From the IMG/VR virus record IMGVR_UViG_3300042991_000155, positions 1-21,678 of that record: a stretch of DNA of 21,678 nucleotides; one strand, 5' to 3'. This DNA is from a virus. Shown in pieces: positions 13,386-20,533 of the stretch. How positions within the stretch are numbered: position 1 is the stretch's first letter; each line of letters begins with the position of its first letter. The translations under genes were made by a program, and so were the position numbers. Under the pieces are notes generated by a model. The model made no database searches, was not told the origin of the DNA, and worked only from the letters and a program-made list of their open reading frames with translations.

Positions 13386-13587
13386 GTTTTACCTTCTTTT
13401 TTGTGGCTTCAATAAAAATAGGAAGTGAGTCTGCAAGTTCCGTGACTTCAACTACATCTTTAATAAATTCAAAAGCCCAATCATGTGCAATCCAATCTGC
13501 GGCGGTTTCAGTGTCAACATCTACGATCTGCCCCGCCTCCAATCGTCCGCTTTCAGTCTGTACCGCGTGTGTTAGTTTTACGATCAT
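13378..13587 (-). CDS. Small structural-operon protein, unknown
   Basis: A 69-aa protein overlapping both neighbours: ATGA with the gene before it and eight bases with the tail-tube gene after it. It has a strand-rich start (MIVKLTHAVQTESGRLEAGQ, then IVDVDTETAADWIAHDWA) followed by a helical, basic end (FIEATKKKVKHG). This small domain (strand, turn with AG..VDV, then AADWI) is often seen in phage head-tail regions without a known role. The tight coupling argues that it is real. Confidence 0.7.
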   Translation of the reverse strand: MIVKLTHAVQTESGRLEAGQIVDVDTETAADWIAHDWAFEFIKDVVEVTELADSLPIFIEATKKKVKHG

Positions 13588-14045
13588 CTGTTTACAATCT
13601 CCATAAAGTTAATGTCAAAGAAGCAACCGAAAAACACGTTACGAACCTGTCCTGATTGCGGGGCTTGTATTTCACCAAAACGGCTGATTGAAATTGATAC
13701 AACAGACGCGGCGTAATTATTCATTTTTCCAATTTCGCTGTAAATCAAATCTACATTAGCCGCCATTGAAGCGTAGTTTGAAGCCATTGTATTCGCAGCG
13801 ATTGAAACTCTATGAAGATAGATGTATCTTAACGTTCGCGTTACATCGAATTGTCCAGCAATGCCGATCATTTTAATTTGTGGGTCTGTCTGCATAGACG
13901 CGAACCACTCATCAGGATGCGGAAAGAATATCGGACAGTCGGTATCTTTTACGACTTTCGGAATACCTGAAACATCTTTGAAAGTAACGCCTGTTACAAC
14001 AAGGTTGCTTATTGCGGTTGCTAATGCGGCTGTATTAGGAGCCAT
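13584..14045 (-). CDS. Putative neck/tail completion protein
   Basis: A 153-aa protein of mixed strands and helices, starting MAPNTAALATAISNLVV and containing CPIFFPHPDEWFASM and VTRTLRYIYLHRVSI. It lies between the head-tail connector and the tail-tube genes, where siphoviruses usually encode a tail terminator or neck completion protein. The length is right for that family, but the sequence does not identify it firmly. The start follows the connector stop by two bases, and the stop overlaps the next start as ATGA. Confidence 0.6.
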   Translation of the reverse strand: MAPNTAALATAISNLVVTGVTFKDVSGIPKVVKDTDCPIFFPHPDEWFASMQTDPQIKMIGIAGQFDVTRTLRYIYLHRVSIAANTMASNYASMAANVDLIYSEIGKMNNYAASVVSISISRFGEIQAPQSGQVRNVFFGCFFDINFMEIVNR

Positions 14046-14047
14046 AC

Positions 14048-14557
14048 TTATCTATCCCAATTCTGGAATCTATCATCAAACGCATCACGCTGAAATATTG
14101 GGTATGTGGCGGCACCCTTATTGTTAGTATCACGAAAACCGATGTCACCTGTTGAAGTTTCACCCGCTCGGCTTGCACCTAATGCACCAAGACCACTTGC
14201 AAACATTTCAACCCATGACAAAATCGCACGTCTTACCCCTGCCATTGGTGAATCACCGCGCTGTAATGCGGCGTCTGTGTAATAACGGCCTGCCGAGTTT
14301 GCGGCGTGCGCCAAATCTGTTACGGCCTCAATAATGTACGATTTTATCGCTAACACTGCGTCGGCTTGTGTGATAGGGATAAGAAAACCTTGCGCAGCAA
14401 GCGCAGTATTCATAATAGCGGATACTTGGTCAATCCAGCCTTCAACCTGTGCAAGCGTCGGGATTGTCGCGGTAGTGTATGTGCCTGTAGTTGTGTACAG
14501 GTCGGTTAGTGCTGCGACATCTGCCGCCGATCCGTAAGAGTTTGTACCTGTTGCCAT
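14048..14557 (-). CDS. Head-tail connector/adaptor protein
   Basis: A 169-aa, mostly helical protein: MATGTNSYGSAADVAALTDL, then QVEGWIDQVSAIMNTALAAQG, then AVLAIKSYIIEAVTDLAHAA, and a Gly-rich, polar end. Short helical proteins with this N-terminal pattern (ASAADVAAL, then a helix with VE.WID) are the gp6/gp36-type connectors that sit under the portal. The position after the capsid genes and before the tail genes fits. The role as a ring at the head-tail interface is inferred. Confidence 0.68.
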   Translation of the reverse strand: MATGTNSYGSAADVAALTDLYTTTGTYTTATIPTLAQVEGWIDQVSAIMNTALAAQGFLIPITQADAVLAIKSYIIEAVTDLAHAANSAGRYYTDAALQRGDSPMAGVRRAILSWVEMFASGLGALGASRAGETSTGDIGFRDTNNKGAATYPIFQRDAFDDRFQNWDR

Positions 14558-14561
14558 AGTT

Positions 14562-14951
14562 TTATTTCAGCGAATAACTCGCTGCCAGTGTACCTGTAGG
14601 TGTTCCGTCGTTTGCTGTTCCGCCTTGCGTGAACATAATATAAGCAATGCCGCGAACATCTAAAGTAATGTACCCATTACGACTTGCAGTAAGCGCAAAG
14701 TTTGACGACGTGACGGTCTTTGCGCCAGCGGCCGCGCTCCACTCTGCAAACGGGTGGGTTGTACCTGTCGCTGATTGCAGAGTGGATGGGATGAGCGTCA
14801 AGCCGGTTTCATCGCCTTTTATATAGGTAAAGAACAGGGTCAGGAATTCATATCCACCAGTTGCAATAACTTTACCAATAAGCGTCTGCGCTGTTTTACT
14901 GATGACTGTCGATGCTTGCAGTGTCTCACTTACGGGGGCGTTTTGGCTCAT
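14562..14951 (-). CDS. Strand-rich structural protein, unknown
   Basis: A 129-aa protein. ATG 14951 is chosen because GGAAGG lies a few bases upstream; the open extension to 14987 overlaps further into the preceding gene. It is rich in Thr, Ser, Gly and Ala (LQASTVISKTAQTLIGKVIA, then ALTASRNGYITLDVRGIAYI) and probably folds as a beta sandwich. It could be a second decoration protein or a head-fibre component. It overlaps the upstream small gene by 26 bases. Confidence 0.68.
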   Translation of the reverse strand: MSQNAPVSETLQASTVISKTAQTLIGKVIATGGYEFLTLFFTYIKGDETGLTLIPSTLQSATGTTHPFAEWSAAAGAKTVTSSNFALTASRNGYITLDVRGIAYIMFTQGGTANDGTPTGTLAASYSLK

Positions 14952-15132
14952 TCTGCACCTTCCTTTCCGGCTCTGGAATCGGCGCAACTTCCGACAAAAT
15001 TTCTAAAGCTGGGTGTCGCTGCGCTTCGGTTTCGTTTTCTTCTGGCACTTGTCGCGCTTCGGATTTTATAAATTCCAACCCAAAAGCAACCAGTGTTTTA
15101 TAACGATATGTTTCTTTTACTTTTGCTTGCAT
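14926..15132 (-). CDS. Small charged protein downstream of major capsid, unknown
   Basis: A 68-aa protein with GGAG upstream of the ATG. The N-terminal part (MQAKVKETYRYKTLVAFGLE) has strand character. The rest is Pro/Glu/Arg-rich and probably disordered (PIPEPERKVQNEPKRPRK). Small proteins at this point after the capsid gene are common in phages and rarely characterised. Its end overlaps the next gene, which suggests coupling. Confidence 0.62.
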   Translation of the reverse strand: MQAKVKETYRYKTLVAFGLEFIKSEARQVPEENETEAQRHPALEILSEVAPIPEPERKVQNEPKRPRK

Positions 15133-15145
15133 TTATTACTCCAAA

Positions 15146-15169
15146 GGGGTGGGCTGTTACACCCGCCCC
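15146..15169 (-). terminator. GC-rich hairpin after major capsid gene (possible attenuator)
   Basis: GGGGCGGG and CCCACCCC on the minus strand form an 8-bp stem with one G-T pair around an 8-base loop. Only three T residues follow, so full termination is unlikely. It could lower expression of downstream genes or protect the 3' end of capsid mRNA. Confidence 0.5.
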
Positions 15170-15214
15170 AATTACTTAGGCAATCGTAAACTGGTGACTA
15201 CCTGAAACATCCTC

Positions 15215-16117
15215 TTAGGTGTTACCCAAATGAGCAAGCCGCCAATTCCCATAATAGAAATTGTATGAGCCGAAGAATTTGAAGTAGTAAGTACCACCTT
15301 CAACGGTCTCAGGGTCAAACCAAGCGGTTTGAAGTGAGGGTTGTTCGCGCATCACAATCAAAATTGGTTTGATCTGCATTGAGGAAGCGACCAAAGACCA
15401 TGCGGTTGAATCGAATTGTTCAGACACTACATAGCGGGTCTGGCCTGCATATGGGTTATTCTCGCGGTTGGCAGTGTCATAAGCAAACGGGTTATTACAA
15501 ATTTGAGCTGCGACGCGCTCCAATTCAGGAGACACAACAAGCAGGTCATAATTGTAGCCAGCGTATTCGCCTTGATCGTTGCGGAATTTGCGAGAAGCCA
15601 CGCGGACGGTTTCAAAGTTATCAAGCGAGAGAGGCAAGGCACTAACATTGTCCTGTCCGGTCTGATACTCAGCTCCCTTGTCAATATGAGCGGCATTGTA
15701 AAACGAAAGGCCGTCATAGCCCGCACCGTAATTAGTCACGGCGTCACCATCATTCAACGCCTTGAACGCGCTGTTGCTGATGTGGAGTGGGAAGTTTACG
15801 CCAGCGGCACGGCTTTTCTGTTCGAGTGTTCCGGTTTGGTCATCGCGTGCGGCTGTGTAAGACAGGCCAACAGTGACTTCAAAATCCTTCGGCTTGACCT
15901 GCAAGGTCTTTTCGATGAATGAGCGTTTCTGAGTGCGGCCTTTGCTTTCAACAGGCATAGGGGATTCTCCCAAATCTACCAAGTCGATTGAGCGGGCGTC
16001 CATCGGCAACATTTTAGCGATGGATTCCCATGGCTTGACAGCGGGCATTGGGGCGGTAAGGAAGCCAGTCTTGGCGGCTACCAGTAAATGCTGGGGTACG
16101 TTTCCTGAAATTGTCAT
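15215..16117 (-). CDS. Major capsid protein (Mu gpT-like)
   Basis: A 300-aa protein forming the head shell. Features typical of the Mu gpT-like group are the early acidic region, the central segment YDGLSFYNAAHID, then PLSLDNFETVRVASRKFRND and YDLLVVSPELERVAAQI. A region with VVSEQFDSTAWSLVA and KPILIVMREQPSLQ follows, and a YYFKFFGSYNFYYGNWR ending. Its size agrees with gpT (about 305 aa). A GGAGA ribosome binding site lies upstream. It follows the decoration and protease genes, in the order usual for Mu-type head modules. A hairpin follows the stop. Confidence 0.9.
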   Translation of the reverse strand: MTISGNVPQHLLVAAKTGFLTAPMPAVKPWESIAKMLPMDARSIDLVDLGESPMPVESKGRTQKRSFIEKTLQVKPKDFEVTVGLSYTAARDDQTGTLEQKSRAAGVNFPLHISNSAFKALNDGDAVTNYGAGYDGLSFYNAAHIDKGAEYQTGQDNVSALPLSLDNFETVRVASRKFRNDQGEYAGYNYDLLVVSPELERVAAQICNNPFAYDTANRENNPYAGQTRYVVSEQFDSTAWSLVASSMQIKPILIVMREQPSLQTAWFDPETVEGGTYYFKFFGSYNFYYGNWRLAHLGNT

Positions 16118-16132
16118 TGTTTATTTCTCCTA

Positions 16133-16591
16133 TTACGCGCCAGCGCAAATGGTGGGGGATGAGATTTGAACGTAGCAATAACCATCAAGTACACGGTGAA
16201 GTTTTCCGAGCATGGGGTTATCTGCGGCGGTTGCTGAAAGGGTCGCGCTATCGCTCATATAAACGGTATCACCCAAATCTGCGTCGGTAAACACAGCGGA
16301 TTTAAAGCCTACGATGGTAGGCCATACCCAAAGTTTAGCTTTGTTGTCAACTTCGGTATCAGTCGTCTTAACTGCAATGGGACCTTCTGCGGCGATGCCA
16401 GCAAAAATATCAGTGGCCGCCACAACTGTAGCGTCAACGAAGCCGCGCAAGTAAACGGTATCTTCGGATTGGTCAATAATCATCGGCTGCCCTTTGTAGA
16501 TGGTTTGGGCGGCTGAATTGTCGAGTGTAAATTCCTCGGTGAATTCCTGTCCCAAAATGCGGACAGGGGCATTAGCGGTAAGGTCTGCCAT
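16133..16591 (-). CDS. Putative head decoration (cement) protein
   Basis: A 152-aa strand-rich protein between protease and major capsid genes. The pattern IYKGQPMIIDQSED, then FAGIAAEGPI, then GDTVYMSDSATLSATAADN, and GKLHRVLDGYCYVQI is typical of small capsid cement proteins. These bind the outside of the shell to stabilise it. Its ATG overlaps the protease stop as TAATG, so the two are coupled. A decoration role is inferred from fold pattern and position. Confidence 0.72.
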   Translation of the reverse strand: MADLTANAPVRILGQEFTEEFTLDNSAAQTIYKGQPMIIDQSEDTVYLRGFVDATVVAATDIFAGIAAEGPIAVKTTDTEVDNKAKLWVWPTIVGFKSAVFTDADLGDTVYMSDSATLSATAADNPMLGKLHRVLDGYCYVQISSPTICAGA

Positions 16592-17622
16592 TATTTATTC
16601 TCCTTCACAAATTCGGTCAAGTCGTAATCAGACGCCAATCCAATCTCAGGGTTGACGCTAAAGAAACTTTCAGGGGTCTTGCCTGCCTCAATCCATTTAT
16701 TCATAAATGATTTGAATTCAGCAGGGAAAGGCTGTTTGCTTTTGTGCGAGGCACTCTTGCCGTGTTCCTGAAAATCAACAAGTTTTGCTTCCATAATTTT
16801 ACCGACAAAATCCATAACTTTTTCGGCGTCATTGAATGAAAGCAGGTCGGCGGTAATATCTTCTGCTTTCATAGACAGGGCAATAACTCCGCCCGTAATT
16901 TTTGCAGAAAATTCCGCTACCTTCGATTTCAACTGCTCGGCTTTGAGCAATTCGGCGGCGCGTTCTACTGCCAGCCGTTCGAGTTCTGCAATCGCTTCGG
17001 GCGACTTCATTAACTCAGCCACGCTTAATTCTGTACCCATATTCTGTTGCTCCTGTTTGGGTTGTGGGTTGGCTTTATTATCAGCCTTGAATAATGCGAC
17101 AAACTCTTTACCGAGTTCACGCAATGAATCCATTGTAAATTCACTAGCCATTTCAATCTCCTGTAATTCTTCGGATAGCTCAATCGGGCGTAACATCATG
17201 CGCCCTTTACGGTCGCGGCTTGCAGGGTAGTTTGTCATTGATCCACCCAATATAACTTTTTCGGTGGTGTCAACAGTTGGCGAAAAGAAGCGACGCACAT
17301 TCCCTTTGATTAAGTCTGTTCCCGCCTGTGTCCAGTTTGCGCCGAAGCGGATAATGTTTCTATTCGTATCCAGCGTTAATTCGGTAATCCAGCCCGCGCC
17401 GCCTTTATGATCGTGCCCGTCAAGGTCGATGGGGAGGCCGACAATTTCGCCGCTGTCTGTCTTTGTGCTTTCGAGAATATCTTTTGTGTTGGCGATGTAC
17501 TCCGCCAATTCAGCAGGCTTGAATTCAACCTTGCGCCCGCGCATGTCAGTAAACACACCCGCCGACATGCCATCAAATGACGGCAATCCTGTACCTAATT
17601 CAACAAATAGAAAATCTTCCAT
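16591..17622 (-). CDS. Head maturation protease/scaffold (Mu gpI-like)
   Basis: A 343-aa protein. The N-terminal 160 or so residues contain LPIDLDGHDHKGGAGWI (His70 and His72 before a GGAGW turn), a signature of Mu gpI-type proteases, and later RFFSPTVD and GGSMTNYPA. The C-terminal half is helical and Glu/Lys/Ala-rich (AELMKSPEAIAELERLAVER), as expected for a scaffold. In Mu, the gene makes both the protease and, from an internal start, the scaffold. A Met following GGAG-like sequence near GTELSVAELM (about residue 195) could be a similar internal start here. ATG 17622 is preferred to GTG 17628 because GAGG lies five bases before it. Confidence 0.86.
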   Translation of the reverse strand: MEDFLFVELGTGLPSFDGMSAGVFTDMRGRKVEFKPAELAEYIANTKDILESTKTDSGEIVGLPIDLDGHDHKGGAGWITELTLDTNRNIIRFGANWTQAGTDLIKGNVRRFFSPTVDTTEKVILGGSMTNYPASRDRKGRMMLRPIELSEELQEIEMASEFTMDSLRELGKEFVALFKADNKANPQPKQEQQNMGTELSVAELMKSPEAIAELERLAVERAAELLKAEQLKSKVAEFSAKITGGVIALSMKAEDITADLLSFNDAEKVMDFVGKIMEAKLVDFQEHGKSASHKSKQPFPAEFKSFMNKWIEAGKTPESFFSVNPEIGLASDYDLTEFVKENK

Positions 17623-17628
17623 TATCAC

Positions 17629-17752
17629 CTCAATAAAACAAAATCGGCCTGCAATCCCGTTAGAGATTACAAGCCGTTTATGTGCCTGCCTTACGCGCCG
17701 ACTGCAAAAGCCTTCAACGCGAGCTATTTATTTTTTTACATTCTACCACAAC
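17629..17752. other. Largest gap in the structural operon, no gene seen
   Basis: The 124 bases between the 64-aa gene and the protease gene contain no plausible ORF. A weak inverted repeat (TGTAATC / GATTGCA) is present. No clear promoter hexamer pair or terminator could be recognised. Confidence 0.5.
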
Positions 17753-17947
17753 TTACGGCGTATATGGAAATCGCTCTGTTATTGTCTCACTTCCAAGTGG
17801 CTCGTGTGTTTCGTGTTCCGTGCCGAGTAGGGATTCAATCGCTTTACGCTGTGCAATAATTGACGCTCTTTGCATAGTGATACCCTTCTCTTGCTCAATC
17901 AATAAAGCTCGGAGGCGTACCCAATATTGCAATTCCTGTGATGTCAT
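17753..17947 (-). CDS. Small helical protein, unknown
   Basis: A 64-aa protein whose ATG overlaps the stop of the upstream gene as ATGA. It is one long helix (ELQYWVRLRALLIEQEKG, then MQRASIIAQRKAIESLLG) followed by a polar tail ending ERFPYTP. It could be a small head assembly factor. No family is recognised. It is the last gene before the 124-base gap preceding the protease gene. Confidence 0.65.
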   Translation of the reverse strand: MTSQELQYWVRLRALLIEQEKGITMQRASIIAQRKAIESLLGTEHETHEPLGSETITERFPYTP

Positions 17948-18450
17948 TTGTTTCCTTTTGTTTTCAGGTAATTATTTACGGCTGCTATTGCGCTTCTTAT
18001 GCCGCCTTTCATATTATCCAAGATAACTTTTGTTTGCTTGCGCCAGTTGGCTTTTTGCGGCATTCGCGCTTGTCCTTTATTGTCTCTTGTCCAATACGCG
18101 CCTTCCTCTGGGTTTATGATTGTGTAATTCCAATCTGTAACAGCGACATAATCCCATGCCGCATGAACTTTTCCAGTACGGTCGTATTTGTTTAACTTAA
18201 CACCGCCTTGACCATCACTCTCCCATATGCCAGTAGCAAAGAAAAATCTTATCTGCTTCTTAGACCAAACATAACCTGCCTGCTTTCCACTAACGTATTT
18301 ATATGAGTCAGAATGCTTTAATCCATGCGATTCATTCCCTATCACGTATTCGGTAAACGCTTTAAGCGCAACTTTTACAGTTCCGCGCGGGATGTCGGAA
18401 AGAAACTTTTGTAATTCCTTAACGCCACGAATTTTAAATGATATGTTCAT
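17944..18450 (-). CDS. Mu gpG / HK97 gp10-like morphogenesis protein
   Basis: A 168-aa basic protein. The start MNISFKIRGVKELQKFL, then PRGTVKVALKAFTEYVIG, is the pattern of the gp10/gpG family (G..EL...L). These act in head or neck-tail joining. The centre contains YVWSKKQIRFFFATG and GAYWTRDNKGQARMP. In Mu the gpG gene also lies just after gpF. Here it follows the gpF-like gene with an ATGA overlap, which supports the Mu comparison. The exact role is unknown. Confidence 0.7.
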   Translation of the reverse strand: MNISFKIRGVKELQKFLSDIPRGTVKVALKAFTEYVIGNESHGLKHSDSYKYVSGKQAGYVWSKKQIRFFFATGIWESDGQGGVKLNKYDRTGKVHAAWDYVAVTDWNYTIINPEEGAYWTRDNKGQARMPQKANWRKQTKVILDNMKGGIRSAIAAVNNYLKTKGNK

Positions 18451-19082
18451 ATCGTGAATAAATTCCCGTTGTCGTCACGCAAGAAATGATTACATCTATA
18501 TCCATGACATTTAAAATCTCGATTGGGCGGTATCGCATTATGAGATACCCACCAACTAGCCTTATGTCGTTTGCCTTTGTACTTTGCACAATCCGAGCAT
18601 GTGAACGCGCCGTCGTCACCGTCAAAGGTCAGCATCTTTGAGCCTGCCGCCATTGTTTTTACATTGGCATAAATCCCGTCAAGGGTTGCGGCGTAACCAT
18701 CTGCAATCGAGAAGGCTTCTTTTGTGTAAGTCGCGTTCCAATCCTCTTTAGCGTCTGGGTCGTTTTTCAAAAGGCGTAATCTATTTGCGGTATTGTCCAG
18801 GTAACCGAGTTCCGCATTTTGTGAAGTTGCTACGATTGACGCAGCATCCTCATCTAGCGGTAATTTTCCGCCGCCATCCAACCAAGCCAAATCGCCTGTC
18901 ACCACATAGGCGGTTGACATTGCGCGTTTGGCGGGTAACTTGAATTCGTTTACGCTTTTATTCGTTGTCATATATTCCCAAACCGCATCGTAAATACTAG
19001 CCCAATACTCACCGCGAATTTTTGAATATTCGCCGAGCGTTAGTTCTAAAACCTTGCGGGCTTGTTCGAGATTGAATTCCAT
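18447..19082 (-). CDS. Minor head protein (Mu gpF / SPP1 gp7-like)
   Basis: A 211-aa protein that probably joins the portal to the capsid interior during head assembly. The first 150 residues are helical. The C-terminus has the family's metal-binding-like pattern: Cys162 and Cys165 in TCSDCAKYKGKRH, then PPNRDFKC with Cys192, and RCNHF with Cys197. It is short compared with many gpF-like proteins (often 250-400 aa), so the N-terminal domain may be reduced. Its ATG overlaps the portal stop as TAATG, and its stop overlaps the next start as ATGA. The position directly after the portal is standard. Confidence 0.82.
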   Translation of the reverse strand: MEFNLEQARKVLELTLGEYSKIRGEYWASIYDAVWEYMTTNKSVNEFKLPAKRAMSTAYVVTGDLAWLDGGGKLPLDEDAASIVATSQNAELGYLDNTANRLRLLKNDPDAKEDWNATYTKEAFSIADGYAATLDGIYANVKTMAAGSKMLTFDGDDGAFTCSDCAKYKGKRHKASWWVSHNAIPPNRDFKCHGYRCNHFLRDDNGNLFTI

Positions 19083-20530
19083 TATCTTCCTTTCATTTCT
19101 ACATGGCGGCGATTATAGAATTTGAGTGATTGTTCAATCGCTTCTTTTGTGGCAGTAGCGTCCTCTGCCATAGGGTCGGCGTCAACTTCCAGAGCGGGCA
19201 ATTTTTCTTTTGGTGTTTCCTCTGCATCTGGTAACGCCTGAGACAAAAAGCCCGAACGTTTGCGGATTGCTTTCAAGTCATCCTCACCAAGCGGTAAGAT
19301 ACCATTCATCTGCTGTAAGAACACGCCCATTTCACCGAGCGCAATACTCTTTTCAATGTGACTAAATCTAATCTTCGGGCGGGCGGTAAGTTTTGGGAAC
19401 GCCGTCTTATTCCACTCGTAAAGTTTACGCCCCACCTGTTGATCGTATTGCGATGCGAATCCGTCAAGCATAGCGTTATAGGTAAACACACCCATTGAGG
19501 AACTATCATCAGCGGCCGCAAATGACCCTGTTCCCGTCATTGTATTTAGTGCAATAAACTGCATCATGTAGACAGATAGTGACAAAATAGAGTAGTGTTT
19601 TATCGCGTCAAGAATAATACTGCCAGCGGTGAATGAAACATCTTTTACCTGTCCATCCATGCCGAAAGGCCACAGGGCATAATTACCTTCCTGCGCTGTA
19701 AGGATTGCCCGCGCCGCATCTCTAACATTTGTTTTATCCTGTATCGTAAGGTCGCCCGCGACTGTGCGGTTTACGTTGAGATACCCTGCCGCGTGCTCTG
19801 CCCCAATACCAAAAACAACCTCAAGCCCATATCGTAACCGCTCAAGCCGCCATACTGCCTGCAAGGGCGTATTACCTTCGGGGTTGTTTGGGTCGCCGAA
19901 TGTCAGATGAAGCAAGTCAGACAAAGGGAGAGTGATAGGTTGGTTAGGGTAATCCTGTTGTTTGAATGCTGTTGCGCGTTTATCTTTATTAAACTCCCAT
20001 CCGTAAAACGTTGATACGTCACGCATTGCAAGCCGCCGAATCCCTGTCAGGCCGTCATCAGCTTCACTTCGCCATTCATCAGGCGAACCATTAGCGGAGG
20101 CGGGCGGTGTCCAATTCGGATCACGCTTTGACGGGACAATAGACATAATCGAAAATCCGTCAAATGGGGTACGACTAACCATCGTTTCGCAGAATTTAGA
20201 AAAACCACCCTCCATGTTTTCAAAGTCTGAATAGATAAAATCCTGATAGCGTTTATCATCGTCTGTTGGGTCGTCTGGTAAATCTACAACAGGCGAGATG
20301 TAGCGTGACCAACTTGTGAATGCGTTTGATACCATCCGTATTTCAGGCATAGAGTTTCTAAGCCTTGCGTACAATGGCGCAACCTGCGGCCAGTACAGCG
20401 CGGAGTTATACGCCTCAGATACAAAACCACTAAATTCTTTAAGCCCGCTTGTGCCGGATTCAAAGAATTTTATACCGATAGGTTGTTTTTTTTCCTCGTC
20501 TGCCAAGTTTACTATTTTACGTTTTCGCAT
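19082..20530 (-). CDS. Portal protein
   Basis: A 482-aa protein that should form the dodecameric ring through which DNA enters the head. The order terminase, portal, minor head protein supports this, and the length is normal. Visible features include an N-terminal arm, PLYARLRNSMPEIRMVSNAF, then LPLSDLLHLTFGDPNNPEG (the conserved strand followed by a turn), NTPLQAVWRLERLRYGLE, and a helical stem with HYSILSLSVYMMQFIALNT. The acidic end (EVDADPMAEDATATKEAIEQ) is probably flexible. It resembles the Mu gp29-like portals, which agrees with the other Mu-type head genes. The start follows the terminase stop by a few bases. Confidence 0.87.
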   Translation of the reverse strand: MRKRKIVNLADEEKKQPIGIKFFESGTSGLKEFSGFVSEAYNSALYWPQVAPLYARLRNSMPEIRMVSNAFTSWSRYISPVVDLPDDPTDDDKRYQDFIYSDFENMEGGFSKFCETMVSRTPFDGFSIMSIVPSKRDPNWTPPASANGSPDEWRSEADDGLTGIRRLAMRDVSTFYGWEFNKDKRATAFKQQDYPNQPITLPLSDLLHLTFGDPNNPEGNTPLQAVWRLERLRYGLEVVFGIGAEHAAGYLNVNRTVAGDLTIQDKTNVRDAARAILTAQEGNYALWPFGMDGQVKDVSFTAGSIILDAIKHYSILSLSVYMMQFIALNTMTGTGSFAAADDSSSMGVFTYNAMLDGFASQYDQQVGRKLYEWNKTAFPKLTARPKIRFSHIEKSIALGEMGVFLQQMNGILPLGEDDLKAIRKRSGFLSQALPDAEETPKEKLPALEVDADPMAEDATATKEAIEQSLKFYNRRHVEMKGR

Positions 20531-20533
20531 GTT

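Noticed and set aside
15427-15922. Long frames on both strands inside the capsid gene
   Set aside because: They are fully covered by the well-supported major capsid gene and show no start signals or recognisable motifs.
17629-17752. Promoter in the gap before the protease gene
   Set aside because: No pair of hexamers with proper spacing was found, and the surrounding genes form one continuous co-directional operon.
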